From the NCBI RefSeq assembly GCF_024213555.1, contig NZ_JANAVO010000006.1, positions 124,001 to 188,000 on the forward strand: DNA of 64,000 nucleotides, written 5' to 3'. Origin of the DNA: Allokutzneria sp. A3M-2-11 16. GTDB taxonomy: Bacteria > Actinomycetota > Actinomycetes > Mycobacteriales > Pseudonocardiaceae. This document shows positions 34,418 to 43,961 of the stretch, piece after piece. Position 1 is the stretch's first letter, and each line of letters opens with the position of its first letter. Both the position numbers and the translations under genes were made by a program. Below the pieces are notes generated by a model. That model saw only the letters and a program-made list of their open reading frames with translations. It was not told the origin of the DNA and did no database searches.

Positions 34418-36100
34418 ATGTCGCCGTGGTGGCGCGACGGCGTGCTGTACCAGGTGTACCCGTTGAGCTTCAAGGACTCCAACGCCGACGGTCACGGCGA
34501 TCTGCTCGGCGTCGTGTCCACATTGGACTACTTGTGCTGGCTCGGGGTCGACGGCATCTGGCTCAACCCGTTCTTCCGATCACCGATGGTCGATTTCGGA
34601 TACGACATCAGCGACCACTGCGCCGTCGACGGCCGGTTCGGCGACCAGGCCGACGTGGAGGTGCTCATCCGCGAGGCGCACGCCCGCGGCCTGCGAATCG
34701 TCCTCGACCTGGTGCTCAACCACACTTCCGACGAGCACCCCTGGTTCGCCGAATCCCGGTCCTCGCGTCGTTCCCCGCGACGTGACTGGTACGTGTGGCG
34801 GCCACCGGCGGCGGACGGCGGCCCGCCCAACAACTGGAAGTCCGCCTTTGGCGGCCCCGCGTGGACTTTCGATCCGCACAGCGGCGAGTACTACCTGCAC
34901 ACCTTCCACCGGCGACAGCCCGACCTCAACTGGCGCAACCCGGCGATTGAACGGGCCATGTGGGAGGTGGTCCGGTTCTGGCTCGACGCCGGTGTCGACG
35001 GCTTCCGGCTCGATGCCATCCACCACATCGGCAAACACCCGCAGCTGCCGGACAATCCGCCGCGCGAGCCGTCGGCACGACCCGACACGGCTTATCGCCT
35101 GCTCGGCGAGTTCGACTCGGTGCTCCACCGGTACGACAAGAACGATCCGTTGGTCCACGACGTGCTTCGCCGCTTCCGGAACCTACTGGACACCCACCGA
35201 CCCGCCTCGGCCGATGCCGTCCTGACCGAACCCGGGCACCGGTTGTCCGTCGGAGAAGTGCACCTGTTCGACTGGCCGGACTGGCCACAGCACTGGGCCG
35301 GCTACTACGGCGCCGAACTCGACGAACTGCACATGCCGCTGAACCTCCTGCTGGTCAGCGCGCCCTGGTCGGCAGAGGCGATCCGATCGGCCATCAGCAC
35401 GGTCGAATCCTGCCTTCCGCGATCGGCGTGGCCGAACTGGGCCCTGGGCAACCACGACGAAAGCCGCGTCGCTTCCCGCTACGGCCAGCCACAGGCACGC
35501 GCGGGGATGCTGCTGCTGTTGACCCTGCGTGGCACGCCGCTGATCTATTACGGCGACGAACTCGGCCTACCCGACACTCCCCTGGCGGCCGGTCAGATCC
35601 GCGACCCCTGGGGGCACCGGCAACCCGCGCTCGGTCGTGACCCGCAACGCTGCCCGATGCCCTGGACCTCCGATCCCCACGGCGGGTTCTGCCCACCCGG
35701 CATCCAGCCCTGGCTCCCGGCGCACCCAGCCGCGCCGGAGCTGAGCGTGGCCAACCAGCGCGACCGGCCGGACTCCATGCTCACCCTCACCCGGCGGCTG
35801 ATCGCCCTGCGCAGACACCGGCCGGAACTGACCAGCGGCTCGCTGGACTGGGTCGAGGCCGGCGCGGCCACCGACGTGCTCGTCTACCGCCGGACCCACC
35901 GGGACAACCGGAGCTACGTCCTGGTCAACTTCGGTGCTCAACCCGCGACCGTGCGGCTCCCGGAGACCATCACCGTCGCGGTATCCACCGTCGCCCGCTC
36001 TGCGGCGTCGCAGGGGCGCCGCGCCCAAGTGCAGTTGGAACCGTTCGAGGCGGTCCTCGGACTGTCCATCACATCCCCAGCCGCCAACGACGGAACGTGA
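34418..36100 (+). CDS. GH13 alpha-glucosidase (oligo-1,6-/alpha-glucosidase type)
   Basis: 560 aa from MSPWWRDGVLYQVYPLSFKD; an earlier ATG falls in the operator. GH13 regions are intact: I 'DLVLNHTSDEHPWF', II GVDGFRLDAIHH (nucleophile Asp199), III 'SVGEVHLF' (acid Glu280), IV ALGNHDESR (Asp347). The QPDLNWRNP loop and the 'GTPLIYYGDELGLPD' segment are typical of GH13_23/30 alpha-glucosidases. No signal peptide, so it acts on imported oligosaccharides (maltose/isomaltose type). With the ROK repressor, kinase and SIS protein it makes a small disaccharide-use locus; no transporter is nearby. Confidence 0.9.
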   Translation: MSPWWRDGVLYQVYPLSFKDSNADGHGDLLGVVSTLDYLCWLGVDGIWLNPFFRSPMVDFGYDISDHCAVDGRFGDQADVEVLIREAHARGLRIVLDLVLNHTSDEHPWFAESRSSRRSPRRDWYVWRPPAADGGPPNNWKSAFGGPAWTFDPHSGEYYLHTFHRRQPDLNWRNPAIERAMWEVVRFWLDAGVDGFRLDAIHHIGKHPQLPDNPPREPSARPDTAYRLLGEFDSVLHRYDKNDPLVHDVLRRFRNLLDTHRPASADAVLTEPGHRLSVGEVHLFDWPDWPQHWAGYYGAELDELHMPLNLLLVSAPWSAEAIRSAISTVESCLPRSAWPNWALGNHDESRVASRYGQPQARAGMLLLLTLRGTPLIYYGDELGLPDTPLAAGQIRDPWGHRQPALGRDPQRCPMPWTSDPHGGFCPPGIQPWLPAHPAAPELSVANQRDRPDSMLTLTRRLIALRRHRPELTSGSLDWVEAGAATDVLVYRRTHRDNRSYVLVNFGAQPATVRLPETITVAVSTVARSAASQGRRAQVQLEPFEAVLGLSITSPAANDGT

Positions 36101-36315
36101 AGGGGATTACAAATCGGCAAGAGTTCCTGAACAAGGCGGTCGAGACGGCACCGACGCTGCTGTCGGCGTCCGCCAAGTCGCTCTGACATCTCAGCCGCCA
36201 TCGCGACGCCTCGGACGGTGGACCGATCCGGGGCAGCGTTGCGCCGTCAACTCATCACGCATCCGCCGTTCCCACCGATCGAGATCATCGAGGGTCAGAG
36301 CACCTGGCCGCTGCC

Positions 36316-36753
36316 GTGCGCGAACAGCCGGTCATCGTGGTGGCTGGGTCGAACGGCTGCTCGGCCGCCGTCCGCTTCGGGCTGGCTTTCCCGCACCTCG
36401 TCGAGAAACTGTTGCTGGCCTGGCCTGCAACTGCCGGAGATTCAGCTGCGGACTTTCGCACTAGCGGCGGCTTGGCCGCTTTCGGTGCCTCGGACCAGAT
36501 CATCTGCTCGCTGCTGGACGGCCATACGCTGCGAGGTGTCACCGACGGCGAGTTGGCCACCCTCGTCATGCAGATCGGTGTGCTCGCCTCGGTCCCGGAG
36601 AATCCCTTCCACCAACGGCACACCGTTGACTTGCTCCTGCGACTGCTGTCCGGCAGCGAGGAACTTCCGGGCAGCCCAGAACCGCCCAGCCCAGGCTTTG
36701 CCGTCTACTTGGACCGGCTCCTCGACGCGGTCACCGAGTTCGCCTGCCGTTGA
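36316..36753 (+). CDS. alpha/beta hydrolase fragment
   Basis: 145 aa from a GTG, EQPVIVVAGSNGCSAAVRFG, with a nucleophile elbow-like GSNGCS at residues 11-16, followed by 'AFPHLVEKLLLAWPATAGDSA'. The segments before the elbow (oxyanion loop and first strands, ~80 residues) are absent or in a poor frame (36217-36315), so this is probably an N-terminally truncated gene. The remaining helices lead to a natural stop. Confidence 0.45.
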   Translation: MREQPVIVVAGSNGCSAAVRFGLAFPHLVEKLLLAWPATAGDSAADFRTSGGLAAFGASDQIICSLLDGHTLRGVTDGELATLVMQIGVLASVPENPFHQRHTVDLLLRLLSGSEELPGSPEPPSPGFAVYLDRLLDAVTEFACR

Positions 36754-36762
36754 AGTCCAGAC

Positions 36763-37263
36763 CCATTCGGACAGTTCCGATATCTGACGTCGCCAGAGGC
36801 GGTCTTCCAGAACGAGCTCATCAGCTCCTACCACGCATACCTGGCCACCCGCCGGGCCAAGCGCCCCGCCGAGGAGTACCGCGAACCAACACCCTCGGAG
36901 TGGAGCGAGTTCCAACGGCACTTCGCGCTCCGCAAGGTCGAACTTGGCACATGCGGACGTCCCTATGCCACACCCTGCCCCCACGAGCATGCCTGCATCC
37001 GATGCCCGATACTGCGAGTCTCACCCACCCCGCGACAACGTCTGACCGAGATCATCACCAACCTCGGCGAGCGCATCACAGAGGCCCGCGAGAACCACTG
37101 GCTCGTTGAACTCCAAGGACTCCAAACCAGTCTCGAACACGCACGCCAGAAACTCATCTCTCTTGACCGCGACACCATCACTCCGGGAGCACGCTCAGTC
37201 CACTTAGGACTCCCGGGTATGAAATCGACCGCTTCGGGAACCATGTCACTGCACACGAATTAA
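36763..37263 (+). pseudogene. C-terminal remnant of a tyrosine recombinase/integrase
   Basis: An open frame without start codon, 167 codons: 'RYLTSPEAVFQNELISSYHA', 'RPAEEYREPTPSEWSEFQRH' and the Cys/His cluster VELGTCGRPYATPCPHEHAC followed by 'IRCPILR', then a helical end. Actinobacterial site-specific integrases carry this C-terminal 'GTCxRxxxTPCxHEHACIRC' tail, which follows the catalytic Tyr. The catalytic domain is missing, so it is a relic of a mobile element. Confidence 0.7.
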
Positions 37264-37364
37264 GAACTCAGGACAGTAGGCCGGAACGGGCATCGTCAGG
37301 TGACGTCAGCCTGGTTCGCGTGGTCGGCTGTCCCAGGGGGCAGCGATCTCATTAGTCTGCTGTC

Positions 37365-38387
37365 GTGGGCGATGGTGAGGGGATCACGGAGGCGCGGCAG
37401 GTGACGATGCCCGTCCCTTCAACGCGGGTGGCCAGCCGTGGCTGGTACCGGGGCGACTGCCACGTGCACTCCGCGCAGTCGCACGCCGCGGACCAGACAC
37501 CGGCGCAACTGACCGCGGAGGCGCGCGCTCTCGGGCTTGACTTCATCACCGTGACCGAGCACAACACGGCGGCTGCGCACGGAAGGTGGGCAGCCGCCGC
37601 CGGAAACGACCTGCTGGTGATCCTCGGGCAAGAGGTGACCACCCGGACCGGACACTGGGTGGCGCTAGGGCTCGCTCGAGGGCAGGAGGTCGAGTGGCGC
37701 TACGGCGTCCGCGACGACGTGCTGGACCGGCATCTCGCGCCAGTCCGCGAGGCCGGTGGTCTGTGCGTGGCCGCTCACCCACACGCCCCGTACCCCACTG
37801 GCGTGCTGATGTACCCCTTTGACGCCTTCGATCTGGTCGAAGTGTGGAACGGGTTGTGGCGTTCGGACCGGCCGTGGAACGCCGACAACGAGGCGGCGCT
37901 AGCCGAGTGGGGCCGTGGCCTTGCCGCAGGCGTACATCGCGGCCGATGGCAGCCCGCGATCGGCAGCAGCGACGCGCACCTGGCGGGCCAGCTCGGCCGC
38001 CCGCACACCGTGGTGCTCGCCGACGAGCTGAGCACCGTCGCGGTGCTGGCCGGTCTGCGTGCCGGCCGCAGCTGGCTTGCGGACTCGGCGGCCGTCGAGC
38101 TCTCGTTCGAGGTCGTGGCCGGCGATCGCAGCGCCGGCATCGGCGACCGCGTGCACGCCCTCGGCGAGCCGGTCGTGGCACGCCTTGACGTCCTCGGCGT
38201 ACCGTCCGGCTTGGTGGGCTTCCACACTGAGCAAGGGGTCGCTCATCAGCAACCGTTGCCCGCCCACGGGTCCGAGACGGTCGAGTGGCGCTTCTCGGGC
38301 GCGGACACCGGTTTCGTGCGGGTGCAGGTGCGATACAGCGACGGGTCGATGGCCGCGATCACCAACCCCGCGCTCGTGTCGCCCTGA
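37365..38387 (+). CDS. PHP-domain metallohydrolase (CehA/McbA type)
   Basis: 340 aa. Metal-binding motifs: GDCHVHSAQSHAADQTP (HxH), then 'LDFITVTEHNTAAAH' (EHN), 'GQEVTTRTGHWVALGL', 'CVAAHPHAPYP' and 'IGSSDAHLAGQLG'. This is the PHP-superfamily phosphoesterase arrangement used by CehA/McbA-type hydrolases. A beta-sandwich C-terminal part follows. Substrate unknown. It stands alone; upstream is the integrase remnant. The start could also be MPVPSTRVASRGW further in. Confidence 0.85.
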   Translation: MGDGEGITEARQVTMPVPSTRVASRGWYRGDCHVHSAQSHAADQTPAQLTAEARALGLDFITVTEHNTAAAHGRWAAAAGNDLLVILGQEVTTRTGHWVALGLARGQEVEWRYGVRDDVLDRHLAPVREAGGLCVAAHPHAPYPTGVLMYPFDAFDLVEVWNGLWRSDRPWNADNEAALAEWGRGLAAGVHRGRWQPAIGSSDAHLAGQLGRPHTVVLADELSTVAVLAGLRAGRSWLADSAAVELSFEVVAGDRSAGIGDRVHALGEPVVARLDVLGVPSGLVGFHTEQGVAHQQPLPAHGSETVEWRFSGADTGFVRVQVRYSDGSMAAITNPALVSP

Positions 38388-39332
38388 CACACGGCACAGC
38401 TTCGCCGATCCCGACAGGGCGTGCGAGGCTCGACGGAGGCCCCGTCGAATCTGCAAAGTAGGTCCGGATGACGTCGCCCCTGGCTGTCTGGGCCTACCTT
38501 GCGGACCACAGGTCAACAGCATGGCTTTGTAGGCCAGGAGTGACCGCGAAAGTCGGTCAGCGACGACCGCGCCCGTGTTCGGCGAAGGTCGGTGTCGACG
38601 AGAAGTGACCGCATGGTGCGGGCTCGTCACGTGCGTGCGTCGACCGGGGCCGGAGTGGGCCCGGCGTTCGGCGTGACACCACCACGGTCGGTAGGTGCGG
38701 TCACGTCTCACCGAATATTGATCACGTGCATGATCGACAAGAGCGGCCAGAACCCGTGGACATCCGCGGTCAGCTCCCACCGACACAGCCACGGAGTCGT
38801 CGCAGTGAGGCGCCGTGTCGCTCTCACCAGTGCTGACGTCAGATCAATCGACCTACGCTCCGCTGATGGACCTGGACGAAGCAGGACTGCCAGGTCGACC
38901 GGCAGTCGCTGGCGGACTTCTTGTGGGGTCGTGCCGCCGTTTCAACGAAAGCACGCCGACCGCGTGAACTCTGCGTGGGAGCGTTACCTCAGCCGGTTCA
39001 CCGGCACCGCGGGTGCCCACAGGCGAGGCCTGGTCCTCGGCGAAATGCGCAGTGTTCGAGTCGACTGCCCACGGCGAGCACGTACGGCTGGCACTCCAGC
39101 GAGCACGACCGTATGTCACCACGCAGCTGATGGACCGGGTGTACCGGTCCTACCCGATCGCATCAGGATCGGATCACGAAACTCCCCGGGCATGCCCGAC
39201 CGGCCCCACGTGCTCAGGACAGCCCAGCAGGTCGGTGAGCGCAGTAAGGCCGACCTTTCTCCACGAGCACGTTCTGCTCGGACGTCACGGCGGGTCATTC
39301 AGCTTTGCGGAGGCCTTGCCGTGACTGAGGCT
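38388..39332. other. 945-bp intergenic/degenerate region
   Basis: It holds the diverged repeat A (38700-38794). Between about 38870 and 39190, protein-like pieces (VNSAWERYLSRFTGTAGAHR) have no start or stable frame; probably a decayed gene. No intact gene was recognised. Confidence 0.45.
38700..38794 (+). repeat. diverged ~95-bp repeat A
   Basis: It aligns along its length with 43868-43961. Shared blocks include TCAC.TCTCACCGA, ATTGATCACG, the GATCGACA region, and CAGCTCCCACCGACACA versus CAGTTCCCACCAACACA. Same orientation, roughly three-quarters identical by eye. Confidence 0.6.
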
Positions 39333-42300
39333 CTAGGTGCGACGGACGTCGCCCTTCAGGCCCTCGATGCCGGTGTAGGTGATGTCGCGGTCCAGCACGA
39401 CGTGCGAGAGATCCAGGACGGATAACGGGCTGAGGTCATTGTTGAATTTGACACCGGTGCTGATGGCGAGCGTGCTCAGCTTGGTCAGTCGCCTGAGTGG
39501 AGCGATCTCGTCGAACTCCGAGACCTGGATCCACAGGTGCTCGATCGACGTCATTTGGGCCACCGTCACCAGGTTCAACGGGCTGAAATTGCCCAGAATG
39601 AGGCCTTTCGCTGATCGGAATACTCGTGCTGCGTGCTCCAGTCCGGCGCCCTCAGGTTGGAAGAGGAATAGCGCTATAACCCCATTCAGCTCTGGTAAGC
39701 CGGACAGCGCTTCATCCCGATAGTTAGTCAGCCCGACGTCCATCAGCGCGGGAAGGTTCGCAAGTGGCGAAAGGTCTTCCGTCGCCTGGAGGCCCTGCAG
39801 CCAGAGCCGTGCGAGTCGCCGGTGTTCAGTAAGCAAGCGGAGGTCGTGCGGCACATCGCCTCGCAGCTTCACCATCAGTGTTTCCACCGCGGGCAGCCCG
39901 GCGAAGACCTCAAGCCCTTCCGCTTCCTCGTGCACGTCCATCTCGATGTGGAGCGATGTCAGCGCGCGGAGGTGCCGGACGTAGGGCAGGTGGATGCGCG
40001 ATCGCACCACCCACTGTCCGTTGTGCAGCGGTGAGTTCGCGAGCACGACTTCGGCGAAGCGCTCGGGGTCGAAGTAGTGCCAGGCCGTTTCCAGCTGGTG
40101 GTGGACTTCGGGTCGTCGATCTTGTGCGTAGGAGGCAAGCAGGGGCAATGCGTCTGTGGTACCGGCCAGTGCGGCGGCGCGGACGGTTGCCGCCGCTTTC
40201 GCGGTGGAGAGATCTTCCAGGCTGTCGGGCAGGTATCGGAGGATGCGGTGGCCGATGGACATCAACGAACGGGTCTCTTTCATTCTGCGAGGCGGGATCA
40301 ACTTCTCCCGGACGATCGCGTCGACACGGGCGCTGACCTCCGGTGCGATGTCGCGCACCGTCTCCAGACAGGCCGCCGCCAGTAGACGGAGGTGGCGTGC
40401 CTTGGTCGGTTGTTCCTCGGCTCGGTCCAGGATGCCGGTCAGCAGCTGCGTCGCTTGGGTGGTGGTGGCGTGACCTGCGGCCATGACGAAGGTTTCCCAC
40501 CAGGTGTCTTGGTGGGCGTGGGCGATCAAGGTGCCGAGGTGGTGCTGCTGGATGGCTTCCTCGGCGGCGAGGTACTCCAGGAACGTCCGGTGCACGAAGT
40601 CGACCCGGCCCGGCACGGGGTCGCGTAAGACGCAGCTGCGTTCGAGCAGGTGCTTGAAGATCACCATCGCGTCGATGTCGGCGTTCGGTATGCCGGTGAG
40701 TTTGCGGGTGATGTGCCCGAGTGCTTCGGAGGCTGGGAGTTCGACCTTGTTCGCGAGCGTCAGCCGCCAGGCCAGGTCGCGCAGGAGGACGCGTTTCTCG
40801 GTATCGCTGAGCAGTGCGGGGATTCCGCGTTCGGCATCGCGCAGGTGCAGCAGCATGGCGAAGGCTTTGGCGTACAAGTCCATCCGGTTGCGCGGCAGCT
40901 CCGAGCGGTGGCTCAGGTTCAGTGCGCACAGCATCGCGCACAGCAGCGGACTCGCGGCGAGCTGACGCAGATGCGGACGTTCCAACTGGCTGCGCAGCCG
41001 GTGCTCGGCGTCGGCGACCTCCGCGCCGGAGAGCTCGGCTGCGTGGTGCCATCGCTGGACGAACTCCAGGATGTTGCTGGGGTTCATCGGCTCCAACGTG
41101 ACGGCCCTGAACTCTTCCTCGGCCAGCCACCGGCTGTCGGCGGCGGCGGTGCGCGCGGTGACCACCACGCGGGTGTCGGGGAACGCTGTCAGCAAATCGC
41201 CTAGCCACGTCTTCACCACTCGTCGCCGGGCTGCGGGTACCTCGTCGACGCCGTCGACGAGCACCATCGCGCGTCCGGCCTGGAGCAGCCGGTGCACCCA
41301 GCCTTCCGGCATGATCTCGGCGATCATCGGCGCGCTCTGGGCGACAAAGTGCTGCGGCGCCGGCAGGTCACCTTCGGCGAAGGTGCGTAGGAGGATGACG
41401 AAGGGCACGCAGTCGTTCCACTTCGCCAGCGCCCCGCTCAGCTGCGCTCGTGCCGCGCGGACCGCAAGCCAGTGCAGCAACGTGGTCTTGCCCGATCCCG
41501 CATCGCCGCGCAGCAGAACCCGAGCCTCGCTGCCGATCGCGGCCTCGACCGGTATGCCGTCGGTGTCACCGGAGCCCTGCGCCTGTGGGTCGAACCATCT
41601 CTCCGGCTGTAGCCGCCTGCGCTTGGTGCGCTCAATGCTGCCCGAGACGCTCAGGCTCAGGTAAGCCACGGTCAACGCCAGCCTCGGCTGCTCATCGCCC
41701 GGCAAACCCAGCAGGTCCAACCGGTCGAGCTTGGTGGCGAGCTTCGCCAGGTATTCCACCCGGAAGTCCTCATCACGGTCCACACCGCGCGGCGCGTAGA
41801 GGCTGGTGGTCGGCACCCGGGACAGCAGCAAGTCGAGCTGCTCGGACTGGGCGGTCAAGCGGGCCAGCACTTCGACCAGTGCGGCGGGCTGGAATGACGG
41901 GAGGTACCGGACCACCTGGACCAGGTGGCGGCAGGCCTGGTCCAGTGCGAGTTCGTGCAACTCCTCGGCTCTGGGGGTGAGCAATGCGGCGCGTTTCGGG
42001 AACTGGGTGCGTATCCGCTGGGCCAGCACCTCGGCGTCGGCATCAGCGGAGAGCAGGGCTGAGTCGGAGAGGTCCACGTCCTCCAGCACGTCGACCACCG
42101 CGAGGACTGCGGCTTCGGCCTCGTTCGCAGGCAGGTCACTGAAACGTTGCTCCAGCACGGGTGCGAGCTGTTCGGCTACCTGCTGGCCGATGCGGTCGAC
42201 CAGGTTCTCCAGCTTGCGCCGCTGCAACACGCCCTTCAGCTCCGCCTGCGCCAGCTCCGCCAGCGACGCGCCGCGCTCGAACCGTGCCTTTCGTCGCTGC

Positions 42301-42371
42301 AACCAGGACTTCGCCGCGTGCGTCGCGACCTTCGTGCCTAGCTTGAGCGCTTCGGTTTCCAACCCGGTGAT
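39333..42371 (-). CDS. NACHT-domain STAND ATPase, bacterial NLR-like
   Basis: About 1012 aa if begun at TGLETEALKLGTKVATHAAK. The SD GGAGGAG is placed seven bases before ATC (42369-42371); a TTG lies at 42362 and a GTG far upstream, so the start is unsettled. Order: a helical N-terminal effector-like domain (~1-270), NACHT with Walker A GDAGSGKTTLLHWLA (~285) and Walker B AMVLVDGVDEVPAARRR (~368), a winged/helical section ('FVHRTFLEYLAAEEAI' at ~600) and a leucine-rich C-terminus (~800-1010, 'LRALTSLHIEMD', 'SIEHLWIQVSEFDEIAPL'). This matches the bNACHT group, several of which defend against phage. Target and output are unknown here. Confidence 0.85.
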   Translation of the reverse strand: MTGLETEALKLGTKVATHAAKSWLQRRKARFERGASLAELAQAELKGVLQRRKLENLVDRIGQQVAEQLAPVLEQRFSDLPANEAEAAVLAVVDVLEDVDLSDSALLSADADAEVLAQRIRTQFPKRAALLTPRAEELHELALDQACRHLVQVVRYLPSFQPAALVEVLARLTAQSEQLDLLLSRVPTTSLYAPRGVDRDEDFRVEYLAKLATKLDRLDLLGLPGDEQPRLALTVAYLSLSVSGSIERTKRRRLQPERWFDPQAQGSGDTDGIPVEAAIGSEARVLLRGDAGSGKTTLLHWLAVRAARAQLSGALAKWNDCVPFVILLRTFAEGDLPAPQHFVAQSAPMIAEIMPEGWVHRLLQAGRAMVLVDGVDEVPAARRRVVKTWLGDLLTAFPDTRVVVTARTAAADSRWLAEEEFRAVTLEPMNPSNILEFVQRWHHAAELSGAEVADAEHRLRSQLERPHLRQLAASPLLCAMLCALNLSHRSELPRNRMDLYAKAFAMLLHLRDAERGIPALLSDTEKRVLLRDLAWRLTLANKVELPASEALGHITRKLTGIPNADIDAMVIFKHLLERSCVLRDPVPGRVDFVHRTFLEYLAAEEAIQQHHLGTLIAHAHQDTWWETFVMAAGHATTTQATQLLTGILDRAEEQPTKARHLRLLAAACLETVRDIAPEVSARVDAIVREKLIPPRRMKETRSLMSIGHRILRYLPDSLEDLSTAKAAATVRAAALAGTTDALPLLASYAQDRRPEVHHQLETAWHYFDPERFAEVVLANSPLHNGQWVVRSRIHLPYVRHLRALTSLHIEMDVHEEAEGLEVFAGLPAVETLMVKLRGDVPHDLRLLTEHRRLARLWLQGLQATEDLSPLANLPALMDVGLTNYRDEALSGLPELNGVIALFLFQPEGAGLEHAARVFRSAKGLILGNFSPLNLVTVAQMTSIEHLWIQVSEFDEIAPLRRLTKLSTLAISTGVKFNNDLSPLSVLDLSHVVLDRDITYTGIEGLKGDVRRT

Positions 42372-42495
42372 GGCGGCTCTCCTCCAGTCGACCGTTCCAG
42401 AGGTGATCGCACAGCAATCGCGTCCCTGTCGAGCCACGTTGACCGAGCGGTTGACGGGCAGGTGCCTAGGGGAGGTGGCAGCCGCCTCCGACACC

Positions 42496-42681
42496 ATGGG
42501 CAGCCCGTTGGTTGCGCCGCAGGTGGGCTTCATTTGTCGCTGCCACGCGGAGCCCCGCTCAGCTCCCGAGGACGTGCTGCGCGCGGTCTCCGCGACCGGC
42601 GCTCTCTTCGCCGAGCTGGCCCGGGATGTGGCGTGCCGCACCGGTTTCACCTATACCGAGGCGGCTGAGCAGGCTTTCTGA
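42496..42681 (+). pseudogene. small ORF resembling the C-terminus of an aminoglycoside nucleotidyltransferase
   Basis: 61 aa; 'APEDVLRAVSATGALFAELARDVACRTGF' then TYTEAAEQAF resembles the last helices of ANT(6)/AadS-type adenylyltransferases, where 'LFxxLAxEVAxxLGxxYP' ends the protein. The nucleotide-binding part is absent. It overlaps the convergent CGNR gene end by 31 bp. A remnant is likely; the family call is tentative. Confidence 0.35.
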
Positions 42682-43208
42682 TCACGTGAGCGGAAGCGCG
42701 CTGCTTTGGCCTGGTTGCCGCAGGTTTTCATGCTGCACCAGCGTCGGCGGTGGCCGCGGGAGGTGTCCATGAAGAACCAGCCGCAGCCGTCGCACGACCG
42801 CACCGGCCACGGTGGCGGGCTTAGCGCGAACCTGATCGCGTGCAGCGCGATGACGGCGAGTGCCCCCTTCCCGGTGAGCGCTCTCGCGGAGCCGTCCGCT
42901 CCCACAGAAACGTCGTCGCGCCGCACCGTCTCAAGGAGACCGCCGAACGCGTCGGGAGGTAGTTCACGGCCAGCCGTCTGCGCGTCGAAGATTTCCCAGA
43001 GGCGTTCGCGGAGCATGCGCGCGTCGTCCACTGTGGCTGCGGCGCTGGGAAAACCGGCGCGGTGGAGCCATGCGGCGAGGGCTTCGGGGCTGTCGAAGAG
43101 GTCGGCGCCCATCTCCGGTGTGCGGCGGTAGACGGTGTTGGCGAAGTCGAGTGCGAGGTCACCGGCGATGAAGTGGTCGTCGGTCCACACCGTGCTCGCT
43201 GTGTTCAT
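42651..43208 (-). CDS. ABATE/CGNR zinc-finger protein (putative regulator)
   Basis: 185 aa from MNTASTVWTDDHFIAGDLAL. The N-terminal ABATE-like domain has 'LALDFANTVYRR'. The C-terminal CGNR zinc finger reads RSCDGCGWFFMDTSRGHRRR, then 'WCSMKTCGNQAKAARFR', with four Cys and the diagnostic CGN-x-(A/R) box. These proteins are thought to be transcriptional regulators. Its start overlaps the upstream GNAT stop by 4 bp (ATGA), so the two are coupled. Confidence 0.88.
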   Translation of the reverse strand: MNTASTVWTDDHFIAGDLALDFANTVYRRTPEMGADLFDSPEALAAWLHRAGFPSAAATVDDARMLRERLWEIFDAQTAGRELPPDAFGGLLETVRRDDVSVGADGSARALTGKGALAVIALHAIRFALSPPPWPVRSCDGCGWFFMDTSRGHRRRWCSMKTCGNQAKAARFRSRDQKACSAASV

Positions 43209-43783
43209 CGGAGCGCGTACCTGAGTACCGGGCGGTCGCTTCGCGGGCGGGCGACCTCGGTGAAGCCGGCGGCCAGAAACGCGCTCGCGATGCCGGTCAT
43301 CGCGGTGTCCGCGCCCGCCTTGCGCCCGTCGGCCGGCTCCACCGGGTACGCCTCGACCGTGTTGGCTTCGGCGGTCTGGGCGAGGTGCTCGCATACCGCG
43401 CTGATCAGCTTCGAGAACAGGCCTTCGCCGCGTCGCCCCTTCTTGACGAACAGGCAGGTCAAGCTGACCACCGGCTCGTCGTCCACGGGCTTGAGCAGCG
43501 GGGAGCGGCGCATGCGCGGATACTCCGAGCGATCACCGAACCCGCACCAGGCGACCGGCTCGTCGTCCAGGTAGGCCACCACTCCCGGAGGCGTCTCGCG
43601 CTTGGCGAGTTCGCACATCGCCGCCCGGTTGCCGTCGCCCTTGCCCTCCATCCACTCCTGGATGCTGAGGCGCCAGTGCATGCACCAGCAGCCGCGCGCT
43701 CCCCCGCCGGCGCCCATGACGGTTTCGAAGTCCTCCCAGGTGTCCGGCGTCAGCGGCCGAACCTCCAGCTGCGAGATGCCCAT
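43205..43783 (-). CDS. GNAT-family N-acetyltransferase
   Basis: 192 aa from MGISQLEVRPLTPDTWEDFE, with AAGGAGC upstream. It has the 'GARGCWCMHWRL' block, 'GVVAYLDDEPVAWCGFGDR' and the acetyl-CoA loop CLFVKKGRRGEGLFSKLISA. The 'CWCMHWR' sequence is typical of a small actinobacterial GNAT subgroup. It is translationally coupled to the CGNR gene. Substrate unknown. Confidence 0.85.
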   Translation of the reverse strand: MGISQLEVRPLTPDTWEDFETVMGAGGGARGCWCMHWRLSIQEWMEGKGDGNRAAMCELAKRETPPGVVAYLDDEPVAWCGFGDRSEYPRMRRSPLLKPVDDEPVVSLTCLFVKKGRRGEGLFSKLISAVCEHLAQTAEANTVEAYPVEPADGRKAGADTAMTGIASAFLAAGFTEVARPRSDRPVLRYALR

Positions 43784-43867
43784 GGGGTGCTCCTTCCTCG
43801 ATCGCACACCCCTGGGATAACCGTTTCAACCCGCTTTAACAGTTACCCCCGCCACTCCCGCTGACCG

Positions 43868-43961
43868 GTCACTTCTCACCGACATTGATCACGGCTAGAT
43901 CGACACGTGCGGTCAGAACTTGTGAACACCCGCGATCAGTTCCCACCAACACACCCACGCC
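43868..43961 (+). repeat. diverged ~95-bp repeat B
   Basis: Partner of 38700-38794 in direct orientation; see that entry for shared blocks. Together they bracket the soluble NACHT gene, the CGNR gene and the GNAT gene. Confidence 0.6.
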
